The notes under the pieces were generated by a model, which worked only from the letters and a program-made list of their open reading frames with translations, was not told where the DNA came from and did no database searches. A DNA stretch of 13,403 bases from contig DOUO01000091.1 of the NCBI GenBank assembly GCA_003520555.1, positions 4,093 through 17,495 on the forward strand. Direction: 5' to 3'. Below, in pieces: positions 1 through 7,252 of the stretch. How positions within the stretch are numbered: position 1 is the stretch's first letter; the number at the start of each line of letters is the position of its first letter. The DNA comes from Oscillospiraceae bacterium (GTDB lineage: Bacteria; Bacillota; Clostridia; Oscillospirales; Acutalibacteraceae). The position numbers and the translations under genes were made by a program.

Positions 1-20
1 ACGCTTTTTATATGCCGTAA

Positions 21-992
21 TCAGTAGATTCCCTGCACCGTGACTTCGCCTGAGTTTACGGTGCAAATTGTGCCGTCGGAAAGCATAATATTAAGCTCTC
101 CGTGTCTGTTCAGGCTGACCGCCATTCCGCTTACACGGCGCGTGCCGCGCATAAACGTAACGTTTCTGCCTATGGTGGCGCAAAGACTTGTGTACTCGCC
201 CAGCGCGGTGTGTGAAAGCTCTAAATCATTGTTTAAAAACTCGTCCTCAATTTGCTTAAGTACACGGGCAAGAAGCTTGTTTTTGTCAAAATGCCTGCCT
301 GTTTCAAGCAGAAGCGAGGTAGCCTTGTAGGCTATTTCCTCAGGAAACACCGCCTGATCCGCGTTAATGCCTATTCCCGTGACGATGTATTCAACCGCGT
401 CAAACTCTGCGCTCATCTCCGTGAGAATACCCGCAAGCTTTTTATTGCCCGAAATTATGTCGTTAGGCCATTTGATTTTGCAGTCAATACCGGCAAAATC
501 ACGCAACGCCTTGCACACCGCAAGCCCGGCAAGCGGTGTAATCGCGGACACCTCGCCCGGCGCGATTTTCGGTCGGAGCAGTAACGAAAACATCACGCTG
601 TCGTCACGCTTTGACTTCCACACTCTGCCCAGTCTGCCCTTGCCGGCAACCTGCTCGCGCGCTGCGACAACAGTACCGTTTTCGCAGCCCTGCGCCCCAA
701 GCGCTTTAAGATAATCGTTGGTAGAGCCTACGGTTTCAAGAACAATCGGGTTTTTGCCTATGATGTTTGTCTTGAGGTTTGACTTAAGCGCGGCTTCATT
801 CAGGTGCTTCGGAGCGGCTTCAAGCTTGTAGCCCTTTCGCGGAACCGAGGATATTTCGTATCCCTCGTCTCTCAGAGCGTTAATTTCCTTCCAAACCGCC
901 TGGCGTGAAACTCCAAGCTTTTCGGCAAGCGTCTGCCCGGAAACATATTCGTTTGTCTGAATAAGGATCTCAGGAATAGTAAGATTATTCAT
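21..992 (-). CDS. birA: Bifunctional biotin-protein ligase / biotin repressor BirA
   Basis: The 323-residue product joins biotin via biotinyl-AMP to a lysine of biotin-dependent carboxylases or decarboxylases in the cytoplasm. Residues about 1-60 form a winged-helix DNA-binding domain (VSGQTLAEKLGVSRQAVWKEI), so this is the class II type that can also repress biotin genes. The ligase core shows the STN motif (about residue 90), the glycine-rich biotinyl-AMP loop GKGRLGR followed by W (117-125) and KWPNDI (174-179) with KKLAGIL after it. A short C-terminal SH3-like domain ends in SGEVTVQG. Length matches the family. ATG at 992 fits the usual N-terminus, but no clear ribosome binding site precedes it. 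It is the last of three minus-strand genes, 15 bases after the transporter gene, so it is probably cotranscribed with coaX. No biotin synthesis gene or BirA operator is visible here. Identity is secure; the regulatory role is inferred from the domain. Confidence 0.95.
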   Translation of the reverse strand: MNNLTIPEILIQTNEYVSGQTLAEKLGVSRQAVWKEINALRDEGYEISSVPRKGYKLEAAPKHLNEAALKSNLKTNIIGKNPIVLETVGSTNDYLKALGAQGCENGTVVAAREQVAGKGRLGRVWKSKRDDSVMFSLLLRPKIAPGEVSAITPLAGLAVCKALRDFAGIDCKIKWPNDIISGNKKLAGILTEMSAEFDAVEYIVTGIGINADQAVFPEEIAYKATSLLLETGRHFDKNKLLARVLKQIEDEFLNNDLELSHTALGEYTSLCATIGRNVTFMRGTRRVSGMAVSLNRHGELNIMLSDGTICTVNSGEVTVQGIY

Positions 993-1007
993 AGCATTGT
1001 AATCTGT

Positions 1008-1643
1008 TTATATTTTGTTTTTTGTCACTGCTGTCAGCGCGCGGCAGATGGCGGTGCCGAGCACCAGATTTACACCTACTTCAATAAGGGCGTTGATTGT
1101 TGCCAGCGCGAAGATAAATACAAAAATGTTGCCTGTGGGTTTGTTGCCAACCTTGGCTATTACATCGCCGTTGCTTACAAACGCGTCTTTAAAGAACAGC
1201 CACATCAATCCGAGGAAGCCTATTGTGTTAAGAACGGTGGTAAGTCCGCAGCAAAGAGCTGAGCTTGCCAGACGTTTCGGCTCGGTGTCCTTGGGCAATG
1301 CCTTAAACAAAAGTCCGGGAACCCATCCGCATATAACGCGCGGAAGAACGCACATAACGAATGTCAAAAACGGATTAATACCAAGCAGCACAGTGGTGAG
1401 CGAAGCGGACGTAAAGCTTGCGAAAAAGCTGCAAAGTCCGAACACTAAGCCCAAAATAGCTCCGTAAAGCGGTCCCAAAAATACCGCGCCGACCGCAAGC
1501 GGCAGGCAGTTAAGCGTAATTGTAATCGGACCGAAGCGCAAACTGCCTACCGTAAAGGTCAGCAGTAAAATCATCGCCGACAGCAACGCCGCGAACACGG
1601 GCTTAAAAAGCTTGGATGACATGTTCTTTTGAGTTTTTGCCAT
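1008..1643 (-). CDS. ECF transporter S component, probably vitamin-specific
   Basis: This is a 211-residue integral membrane protein with about six hydrophobic segments and a short polar N-terminus. Size, topology and the small-residue-rich pattern (LPLAVGAVFLGPLYGAILGL and following FGLCSFFASF) match substrate-binding S components of energy-coupling factor transporters (ECF_trnsprt group), which dock on a shared EcfT/EcfA module encoded elsewhere. Substrate is not readable from the sequence. The position between a pantothenate-kinase homologue and birA makes pantothenate the first guess and biotin the second, although it does not look like a typical BioY. ATG at 1643 is preceded by a strong AGGAGG (1653-1658) 9 bases upstream. 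The 62-base gap to coaX contains a weak 5-bp GC hairpin but no terminator, so the genes are likely one operon. Confidence 0.8.
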   Translation of the reverse strand: MAKTQKNMSSKLFKPVFAALLSAMILLLTFTVGSLRFGPITITLNCLPLAVGAVFLGPLYGAILGLVFGLCSFFASFTSASLTTVLLGINPFLTFVMCVLPRVICGWVPGLLFKALPKDTEPKRLASSALCCGLTTVLNTIGFLGLMWLFFKDAFVSNGDVIAKVGNKPTGNIFVFIFALATINALIEVGVNLVLGTAICRALTAVTKNKI

Positions 1644-1652
1644 AAAAAATAA

Positions 1653-1658
1653 CCTCCT
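1653..1658 (-). promoter_or_regulatory. Ribosome binding site of the ECF S component gene
   Basis: AGGAGG on the minus strand, 9 bases before the ATG at 1643. It fixes the start of the transporter gene. Confidence 0.75.
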
Positions 1659-1705
1659 GCTGTTTCCCCGCCGGTTCTGCGGGTGAAACGCATAATTTAT
1701 TTACA

Positions 1706-2497
1706 TCACCCTATGGGTGTTGTATGCTGTTTTCTTACATTCTTTTTGTAAATTTCATTCAGTCCTTCAAGGATGATATTTTCATCAAAAATAATCTTAT
1801 GAGTGCAGTTTTGAATCATCTGCGGAGCCAGGCCGCCGGTTGCCGCCAAAACGCAGTCCTTGCCGGATTCGCGCATAAACTTGTCAATCATTCCGTCAAG
1901 CATACACGCCGTGCCGTAGGTCATTGCCGAACGTATGCAGTCAACCGTGTTTGTGCCTATTACCTTTTTGGGAGTTCTGAGGTCAACAGCCGGCAAAAGC
2001 GCGCCGCCCGACGTTAGCGCGTCAAGCGAAATTCCCACGCCCGGAGCGATAATTCCGCCGTGGTAAACAAAGTTTTCGTCAACATAAGCAATAACATTTG
2101 CCGTGCCCATGAAAATCATAATCAGCGGACCGCCGTATTTTTTATATGCGCCAACGCATCCGCAAACAAGGTCCGCGCCAAGCGTTTCGGGATGGTCAAT
2201 CTTGAGCTCCATTCCCGTCTTTAGCCCCGGTCCTATAATAAGGCTTTTTACGCCTGTCACAATTCCGATTGCCTCGCGCAGCGGCTGGGTGACCTTTGGC
2301 ACAACCGAACTGATGATTGACGCCGTAATACGGCTGCTGTCAATATTGTATATCTGAAAAAAGGTGTAGAGCTCCACCGCAAACTCGTCGCTTGTTTTTG
2401 CGCGGTTGGTTGAAACCCTCAGCTTGTGCACAAGCGTGTCGCCGTCAAACAGACCGAGCTTGATGTTGGTATTACCTACGTCAGCTGTTAAAAGCAT
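1706..2497 (-). CDS. coaX: Type III pantothenate kinase (CoaX) family protein with altered phosphate-binding motif
   Basis: This 263-residue protein aligns over its whole length with type III pantothenate kinases, which phosphorylate pantothenate in the first step of coenzyme A synthesis. The N-terminal phosphate loop DVGNTN (Asp6) is intact. So are the SSVVP segment (64-68), GPGLKTG (89-95), the GAD motif with Asp109 (107-109) and the ATGG adenosine motif (219-222). The second phosphate motif is unusual. Where the family normally reads DFGTATT, this protein reads FMGTANV (129-135), so the conserved Asp is Phe129 and the following Thr pair is Asn-Val. The reading was checked on the nucleotides. 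Activity is therefore uncertain: it may be a variant kinase or a non-catalytic relative. ATG at 2497 has GGAGG (2505-2509) 7 bases upstream. It is the first gene of the coaX-transporter-birA operon, behind its own promoter. Confidence 0.85.
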   Translation of the reverse strand: MLLTADVGNTNIKLGLFDGDTLVHKLRVSTNRAKTSDEFAVELYTFFQIYNIDSSRITASIISSVVPKVTQPLREAIGIVTGVKSLIIGPGLKTGMELKIDHPETLGADLVCGCVGAYKKYGGPLIMIFMGTANVIAYVDENFVYHGGIIAPGVGISLDALTSGGALLPAVDLRTPKKVIGTNTVDCIRSAMTYGTACMLDGMIDKFMRESGKDCVLAATGGLAPQMIQNCTHKIIFDENIILEGLNEIYKKNVRKQHTTPIG

Positions 2498-2504
2498 ACT
2501 TTTT

Positions 2505-2509
2505 CCTCC
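2505..2509 (-). promoter_or_regulatory. Ribosome binding site of coaX
   Basis: GGAGG on the minus strand, 7 bases upstream of the ATG at 2497. Confidence 0.75.
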
Positions 2510-2551
2510 GGCTTTGCGTTATTTTGCTGTATAGAAATATACTCTAATAAA

Positions 2552-2579
2552 ATTATACCACAAATCTTAATTGTTTCAA
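2552..2579 (-). promoter_or_regulatory. Sigma-A type promoter of the coaX operon
   Basis: On the minus strand TTGAAA (2574-2579) and TATAAT (2552-2557) are separated by 16 bases. TGG stands directly before the -10, giving an extended -10 element. The coaX start follows about 55 bases downstream. It is divergent to the transketolase promoter, with about 50 bases between the two -35 boxes. Confidence 0.75.
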
Positions 2580-2626
2580 GGTGGATATTATGTATTTTAC
2601 AACAATTTTAAAAATCGGCTAAAAGA

Positions 2627-2644
2627 TTGTTGAATTCTTAACAA
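2627..2644. promoter_or_regulatory. Candidate Rex operator
   Basis: TTGTTGAATTCTTAACAA matches the clostridial Rex consensus TTGTTAA-N4-TTAACAA with one mismatch (G for A at position 6). It overlaps the -35 box and spacer of the transketolase promoter, as expected for repression. Rex is a redox-sensing repressor that leaves DNA when NADH/NAD+ rises. An additional AACAAT half site lies at 2601-2606. The motif is seen in the sequence; binding by Rex is inferred. Confidence 0.65.
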
Positions 2645-2657
2645 TTTCGTGTATAAT
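2630..2657 (+). promoter_or_regulatory. Sigma-A type promoter of the transketolase operon
   Basis: TTGAAT (2630-2635), a 16-base spacer and a perfect TATAAT (2652-2657). The leader to the first start codon is about 60 bases, without an obvious riboswitch. Confidence 0.7.
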
Positions 2658-2722
2658 ATTTATAGTTAGATTCATGCACCTTTCGCGGCGTTTTGTCAAA
2701 AAGGAAATGAAGAAGGGAATGG

Positions 2723-3580
2723 TTGTTTAAAATGGATAGTTCAGAAATCAAGCAGCTTAAAATTCTTGCGGCAAAGGCAAGAATGGGCGCGGTTCTCGGC
2801 ACTTACCACGCAAAGTCCGGTCATCCCGGCGGCTCGCTTTCCGCGGCAGACATCTTCACTTATCTCTATTTTAAAGAGATGAAGGTCAACCCCGAAAATC
2901 CGGGTTGGGAGGACAGAGACCGTTTTGTGCTGTCAAAGGGACACTGCTGCCCGAGCCTTTACGCTGTTCTTGCGCTCAAGGGATTTTTTGACTGGAGCGA
3001 GCTTGAGGTGTTACGTCACGTCGGCGCGATGCTTCAGGGACATCCCGACATGAAGGGTACTCCCGGCATTGACATGAGCACGGGTTCGCTCGGACAGGGC
3101 GTTTCTGCGGCGTGCGGAATGGCTCTTGCCGCAAAGCTTGACAACAAAGACTATCGTACCTATACAGTCCTCGGCGACGGCGAGGTTGAGGAAGGTCAGG
3201 TTTGGGAGGCAGCCATGTTTGCCGCTCACCACAAGCTTGACAACCTTGTTGTGTTCGTTGACCAAAACGGACTTCAAATTGACGGCCCCGTTGAAGTAGT
3301 AGGCGGAATTGAACCGCTTGACAAAAAGTTTGAGGCATTCGGCTTTGAGGTAATCAAGATTGACGGCCACGACTTTGAGCAAATTGCCGCGGCGCTTGAC
3401 AAGGCAAGAACCGTCAAGGGCAAGCCGACCGCCGTTCTTGCAAAAACCGTTAAGGGCAAGGGTGTTTCATTCATGGAAAATCAGGCCGGATGGCACGGCG
3501 TGGCTCCCAACAAGGAGCAGTTCGAGCAGGCTACAGCCGAGCTTCAGGCTGAAATCGACAGATTGGAGGGCGAGTGCTGA
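2723..3580 (+). CDS. Transketolase, N-terminal (thiamine diphosphate-binding) subunit
   Basis: This is the first half of a split transketolase, which moves two-carbon units between sugar phosphates in the non-oxidative pentose phosphate pathway. The 285 residues contain HPGGSLS (34-40), SKGHCCPSLY (71-80), TGSLGQG (120-126) and the thiamine diphosphate/Mg motif starting GDGEVEEGQ (151-159) with Asn182 about 30 residues later. The start is ambiguous. TTG at 2723 lies 5 bases after AAGGG (2713-2717), a good spacing, whereas ATG at 2732 lies 14 bases after it but gives the more usual N-terminus (282 residues). The gene is directly coupled to the second subunit, whose ATG shares a base with this stop codon. 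The promoter carries a candidate Rex site, suggesting redox control of carbon flow. Paralogues such as the DXS N-domain are less likely given the length and partner. Confidence 0.94.
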   Translation: MFKMDSSEIKQLKILAAKARMGAVLGTYHAKSGHPGGSLSAADIFTYLYFKEMKVNPENPGWEDRDRFVLSKGHCCPSLYAVLALKGFFDWSELEVLRHVGAMLQGHPDMKGTPGIDMSTGSLGQGVSAACGMALAAKLDNKDYRTYTVLGDGEVEEGQVWEAAMFAAHHKLDNLVVFVDQNGLQIDGPVEVVGGIEPLDKKFEAFGFEVIKIDGHDFEQIAAALDKARTVKGKPTAVLAKTVKGKGVSFMENQAGWHGVAPNKEQFEQATAELQAEIDRLEGEC

Positions 3581-4530
3581 TGGCTGAGGTAATTAAGAAG
3601 GCTACAAGAGAAAGCTTCGGCGAGGCTCTTTGCGAGCTTGCCGAAACCAATAAGGATATTGTTGTGCTTGACGCCGACTTGGCGGCTGCCACAAAAACAG
3701 GTGTTTTCGGAAAGGCGTTTCCCGACAGATTCTTTGACTGCGGCATAGCCGAAGGCAATATGATCGGCGTTGCGGCAGGTATGGCGGCGGCAGGAAAAAT
3801 CCCCGTCGCGGCTTCGTTCGCTATGTTTGCCACGGGCAGAGCCTTTGAGCAAATCAGAAATTCGGTTGCTTATCCGGAGCTTAACGTTAAAATTGCCGGA
3901 AGTCACGCCGGTATTTCAACAGGTGAAGACGGCGCGACCCACCAGTGCATTGAGGATATGGGCATAATGCGCGCTATCCCCAACATGGTAGTTTTGAACC
4001 CTGCCGACCATTGGGAAATGAAGGAAGCCACAAAGGCGGCAATCGCCTACAACGGTCCGGTCTACATCCGTTTGGGCAGACTGGCGATTGACAGCTTTAA
4101 CGACCCCGAAACCTACAGCTTTGAGCTTGGCAAGGGCATTACTCTTCATGAAGGCAGCGACGTAACCGTTATCGCCACGGGTCTGGTTGTCAACGAAGCT
4201 CTTAAGGCTGTTAAGGAGCTTGAAGCGGAAGGCATTAACGCCCGCCTGATTAATATCCACACCATCAAACCCATCGACCGTGAAATCATTGTTAAGGCGG
4301 CGCGTGAAACCGGCAGAATTATCACTGTTGAGGAACACAACGTTGTCGGCGGTCTTGCGGACGCGGTTTGCGAGGTTGTTACCGATGAATGTCCCGTCAA
4401 GGTTACAAAAATCGGAGTTCAGGACAGATTCGGTTTCAGCGGACCCGCGTGGGAACTGCTTGACAAGTTTGAGCTTACACAGCCGCACATCGCGCGCGTT
4501 ATCCGCGAAGTTGTTGCTGAGGAAAAATAA
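3580..4530 (+). CDS. Transketolase, C-terminal (pyrimidine-binding plus C-terminal domain) subunit
   Basis: The 316-residue partner subunit completes transketolase. It holds the pyrimidine-binding domain, with the catalytic Glu in GIAEGNM (Glu58), the ASFAMFATGRAFEQI segment and the SHAGISTGEDGATHQ loop (108-122) with its substrate His. The C-terminal domain follows (VTVIATGLVVNEALKAVKEL, then HTIKPID and EEHNVVGGL). I chose ATG 3580, which overlaps the TGA of the first subunit gene by one base (TGATG), because GGAGGG (3565-3570) lies 9 bases upstream. A GTG at 3574 would leave only 3 bases. The overlap suggests coupled translation for equal subunit amounts. A strong terminator follows the stop codon. 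Confidence 0.94.
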   Translation: MAEVIKKATRESFGEALCELAETNKDIVVLDADLAAATKTGVFGKAFPDRFFDCGIAEGNMIGVAAGMAAAGKIPVAASFAMFATGRAFEQIRNSVAYPELNVKIAGSHAGISTGEDGATHQCIEDMGIMRAIPNMVVLNPADHWEMKEATKAAIAYNGPVYIRLGRLAIDSFNDPETYSFELGKGITLHEGSDVTVIATGLVVNEALKAVKELEAEGINARLINIHTIKPIDREIIVKAARETGRIITVEEHNVVGGLADAVCEVVTDECPVKVTKIGVQDRFGFSGPAWELLDKFELTQPHIARVIREVVAEEK

Positions 4531-4562
4531 TTCAATAATTTTTGTTTTTATTAAAAAATATG

Positions 4563-4592
4563 CGGAGCCGGTCTTTTCCGGCTCCGTTTTTT
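4563..4592 (+). terminator. Rho-independent terminator of the transketolase operon
   Basis: A perfect 9-bp stem CGGAGCCGG / CCGGCTCCG with a six-base loop, followed by six T. An A-rich stretch on the left side could extend pairing. Confidence 0.93.
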
Positions 4593-4645
4593 GTGTTACA
4601 ATGGTTATAATAATACAGCAATGACTTTATAAGGACGTGGGTTAT

Positions 4646-5548
4646 ATGGACAAAATTTTTGATTTAATCATCATCGGCGGCGGAGCTGCCGGGCTAACCT
4701 CCGCAATTTACGCGCAAAGGGCGGGGCTTGACTTTGTTATGCTCGACACCGCTTCATCAATGGGCAGTCAGCTCACTCAGACGGACGAGGTCGAAAACTA
4801 CACCGGTCTCGGAAAAATCGGCGGAATGGATTTAATTATGAAATTTCGCGAGCACGCCGCGTTAATGGGCGCGAACATGGCTGACGAAGCTGTCGGAGCG
4901 GTTTCAAAGGACGACGGAATTTTTACGGTCACCGGCTCAAAAAATATTTATAAGTCAAAAACGGTTATATTCTGCGCGGGCGCGACGCACCGTCCGCTCG
5001 GCGTAAAGGGTGAAAGCGAGTTCACCGGCAGAGGCGTAAGCTATTGCGCCGTATGCGACGGATTTTTCTATAAGAACAAAACCGCGGTTATCGTCGGCGG
5101 AGGCGACACGGCGGTTTCGGAGGCAATATTCCTTTCTAATATTTGCAGCGAAGTTAAAATCGTTCACAGACGCGGCGAATTCCGCGCGGCAAAGGCTCTT
5201 GTAGACAGGCTCAACGCCTGCCGGAACGTCACTCAGGTACTGAACGCCGAGCTTGCGGAAGTAAAGGGAGACAAATCCGTTACCGCGGCGGTGCTTAAGG
5301 ACGGCAGAGAGCTTGAAACCAACGGTGTGTTTGTTGCCGTGGGTATTGTGCCGAACAGCGGCCTTGTAAAACAGCTTGCGGACTGTGACAAGGCAGGCTT
5401 TATTATTGCGGACGAAAGCGGAAAAACCTCGTGCAGCGGTCTGTACGCCGCCGGAGACGTCCGCACAAAGCCGCTCCGTCAAATTATCACCGCCTGCGCC
5501 GACGGCGCAAACTGCGTTAACGCGGTAACGCAGCTTTTGAATTCATAA
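4646..5548 (+). CDS. trxB: Thioredoxin reductase (NAD(P)H-dependent flavoprotein)
   Basis: The 300-residue product transfers electrons from NADPH through FAD and a redox-active disulfide to thioredoxin. It shows the N-terminal FAD-binding GGGAAG (11-16), the active-site CAVC (Cys134 and Cys137), the nucleotide-binding GGGDTA (151-156) followed by the HRR phosphate-binding motif (174-176), and a C-terminal FAD motif AAGDVR. ATG at 4646 is preferred: AAGGA (4631-4635) is 10 bases upstream, while an in-frame GTG at 4637 would sit one base from it. HRR argues for NADPH preference, but the specific electron donor is not proven. No convincing -35 box was found before it, although a TATAAT lies at 4606-4611 just after the upstream terminator. 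The downstream transporter gene begins within its stop codon. Confidence 0.94.
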   Translation: MDKIFDLIIIGGGAAGLTSAIYAQRAGLDFVMLDTASSMGSQLTQTDEVENYTGLGKIGGMDLIMKFREHAALMGANMADEAVGAVSKDDGIFTVTGSKNIYKSKTVIFCAGATHRPLGVKGESEFTGRGVSYCAVCDGFFYKNKTAVIVGGGDTAVSEAIFLSNICSEVKIVHRRGEFRAAKALVDRLNACRNVTQVLNAELAEVKGDKSVTAAVLKDGRELETNGVFVAVGIVPNSGLVKQLADCDKAGFIIADESGKTSCSGLYAAGDVRTKPLRQIITACADGANCVNAVTQLLNS

Positions 5549-6471
5549 TGGCCAAGCTTCTTCAAAACCGCTTTGCCGCCTGCCTCGCGGCAATTTTATG
5601 TACACTGCTGTGGGGCACGGCTTTTCCGTTTATTAAGCTCGGTTATCAGGCGTTTGAGGTTTCCGGCGACGACATCGGCAGCATGCTGCTTTTTGCCGGA
5701 CTTCGCTTTACGCTTGCAGGGCTGATGGTGCTTTGCTTTTTTTGCGCGTCGCAAAAAAGCTTCGCTTTGCCTGAAAAATCCGAAATCCGCGCCGTGCTTT
5801 TGCTCGGCGCGGTTCAAACCGCGGCACAGTACCTTTTTACCTACATCGGCATCGGCTTTACAACCGGCGCCAACACTTCAATTATTACTGCCTGCGCGTC
5901 GTTTATCACCGTGCTTGCCGCGCCGATTTTCTTTAAGAGCGACAGGCTTACCGCTCTGAAGGTACTCGGCTGTGCCTTGGGCTTCGGCGGTGTTCTTCTG
6001 ATTAACGGCGGCGGAGGCTTTTCGCTTGACACCGTGTTCGGCGACGTTTTTATATTTTTGTCAACATTGTTTGCCGCGGGCGGAAATTTAATCGCCAAGC
6101 GTGTTACTCAACACAGAAATCCCGTGAAGATTACCGCGTATCAGCTGCTTTTCGGCGGCGTGCTGCTGACCTTAACCGGATTCGCCTGCGGAGGAAGGCT
6201 TAACCTTACAAACCCCGTCGGCGTGCTTATTTTGTTTTGGCTCGCGCTTGTTTCGGCGGTGGCGTTTTCGGTTTGGACAGCCTTGCTTAAGCTGCACCCG
6301 GCAAGCAAAATATCTGTTTTTAATCTTCTTGTTCCCGTGTTCGGAACATTTCTTTCGGGAATTCTGCTCGGCGAAAACGTTTTCAAAACGGAGACGGTTA
6401 TTTCTTTGCTGCTGATTTCATGCGGCATTGTGCTTGTCAATTTGAATATAGTGAGGAAAAACGATGATTAA
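5548..6471 (+). CDS. EamA/DMT-family transporter
   Basis: A 307-residue membrane protein of about ten hydrophobic segments made of two EamA repeats. The first begins LCTLLWGTAFPFIKLGY (about residues 18-34) and the second follows a LINGGGG linker near residue 151. These drug/metabolite transporters generally export amino acids, nucleosides or other small metabolites across the cytoplasmic membrane; the substrate here cannot be told. ATG at 5548 shares its first base with the trxB stop (TAATG) and has no separate ribosome binding site, so translation is probably coupled. Its 3' end overlaps the next gene by 8 bases. Co-location with trxB suggests cotranscription rather than proof of a redox role. 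Confidence 0.88.
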   Translation: MAKLLQNRFAACLAAILCTLLWGTAFPFIKLGYQAFEVSGDDIGSMLLFAGLRFTLAGLMVLCFFCASQKSFALPEKSEIRAVLLLGAVQTAAQYLFTYIGIGFTTGANTSIITACASFITVLAAPIFFKSDRLTALKVLGCALGFGGVLLINGGGGFSLDTVFGDVFIFLSTLFAAGGNLIAKRVTQHRNPVKITAYQLLFGGVLLTLTGFACGGRLNLTNPVGVLILFWLALVSAVAFSVWTALLKLHPASKISVFNLLVPVFGTFLSGILLGENVFKTETVISLLLISCGIVLVNLNIVRKNDD

Positions 6472-7108
6472 GGGTGTAATCTCCGACATGGACGGAGTAA
6501 TCTTGGACAGCGAAATACTATACGTGCGTTTTTGGTGCGAAGCGGCAAATTATTACGGCTTTCCCATGCAGAAGCGTCACGCGCTTGCAATCCGCTCGAT
6601 GGCGCGTCCGTTTGCCGTCCAAAGGCTTCAGGGCTTTTTCGGCGACAGCTTTGACTATGATTTGGTTCGGGACAAACGTGTTGAACTTATGGACGCTTAT
6701 GTAAACGAGCACGGAATCCAACCCAAAAAGGGAGCGCGAAGGCTTCTTGAATATTTAAAGCAAAACGGATATCCCGTTGCGCTTGCGACCGCAACGGCAG
6801 CGGACAGGGCAAAGGGTTATTTGGAGCGTGTGGATTTGCTTAAGTATTTTGACGTTGTGGCAAGCGCGCGAATGGTGAAAAACGGAAAACCCGAGCCCGA
6901 TATTTATCTTTACGCCGCAAATCAGCTCGGGCTTAAGGCAGAGGAATGCTTGGCGCTTGAGGACTCGGTAAACGGCGTAAAATCCGCCTTTGCCGCAGGC
7001 TGCAAAACGGTTCTTGTGCCGGATTTGGACAATCCCGAAAATGAATTAAGACCGCTGCTGTATGATACGGCAGACGGCCTTGAGGACGTAATAAGAATAT
7101 TGAGTTAA
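6464..7108 (+). CDS. HAD superfamily hydrolase, subfamily IA, beta-phosphoglucomutase-like
   Basis: A 214-residue cytoplasmic phosphatase or phosphomutase. Motif I is DMDGVILDSE with nucleophile Asp8 and acid/base Asp10. A helical cap covers about residues 17-80. Motif II is LATAT (Thr109), motif III contributes Lys142 in NGKPEPDIY, and motif IV is LEDS (Glu166, Asp167). The cap and length fit the beta-phosphoglucomutase/phosphoglycolate phosphatase group, but the substrate is unknown. ATG at 6464 overlaps the transporter gene by 8 bases (ATGATTAA) and has GAGG (6453-6456) 7 bases upstream. It is the last gene of the trxB operon, ahead of a terminator hairpin. Confidence 0.9.
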   Translation: MIKGVISDMDGVILDSEILYVRFWCEAANYYGFPMQKRHALAIRSMARPFAVQRLQGFFGDSFDYDLVRDKRVELMDAYVNEHGIQPKKGARRLLEYLKQNGYPVALATATAADRAKGYLERVDLLKYFDVVASARMVKNGKPEPDIYLYAANQLGLKAEECLALEDSVNGVKSAFAAGCKTVLVPDLDNPENELRPLLYDTADGLEDVIRILS

Positions 7109-7114
7109 AAATGT

Positions 7115-7150
7115 GAAAAACCCTGCAGGTGGGGCCGGCAGGGCTTTTCT
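7115..7150 (+). terminator. Probable terminator of the trxB operon
   Basis: CCCTGC (7121-7126) pairs with GCAGGG (7138-7143) over an 11-base loop. The flanking GAAAA and TTTTC could extend the stem, and a CTTTTCTGTCT tail follows. The T-tract is broken, so efficiency is uncertain. Confidence 0.6.
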
Positions 7151-7173
7151 GTCTGTAAAAAATGAGGGGTACA

Positions 7174-7252
7174 AATGCAGACCTCTGTGCCGGTCCGCAT
7201 TGAGGAGGGTAGAACAATCATACTCGACGGTTGCGGTTCCGTCTTTTGAGTA
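7174..7252. other. Unassigned two-hairpin element in the HAD-lexA intergenic region
   Basis: The first hairpin pairs AATGCAGACC (7174-7183) with GGTCCGCATT (7192-7201) over an 8-base loop. In a plus-strand RNA this leaves one A/C mismatch; in a minus-strand RNA the same position is a G-U pair, so the stem would be continuous. The second pairs TACTC (7221-7225) with GAGTA (7248-7252) and, inside it, GACGG (7226-7230) with CCGTC (7239-7243), leaving a TTTT bulge. The segment is richer in G+C than the AT-rich DNA following it. I recognise no riboswitch, 6S, SRP or tmRNA signature. It may be a small RNA, a leader, or a dispersed repeat copy. Confidence 0.4.

Noticed and set aside
1664..1685. GC hairpin between coaX and the S component gene as a terminator.
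   Set aside because: The stem is only about 5 bp and no T-tract follows in the direction of transcription.
2976..4488. Long minus-strand frames opposite the transketolase genes.
   Set aside because: They mirror codon bias of the true plus-strand genes and show no protein-like motifs or starts.
4591..4611. Dedicated promoter for trxB.
   Set aside because: TATAAT at 4606-4611 is good, but no -35 at 16-18 bases and no extended -10 TG; it cannot be claimed, although some promoter here is likely because a terminator precedes it.
4601..4620. PerR-like box (TTATAAT) upstream of trxB.
   Set aside because: Only the left half matches TTATAAT-N-ATTATAA; the right half agrees at few positions, so it is more likely just a -10 hexamer.
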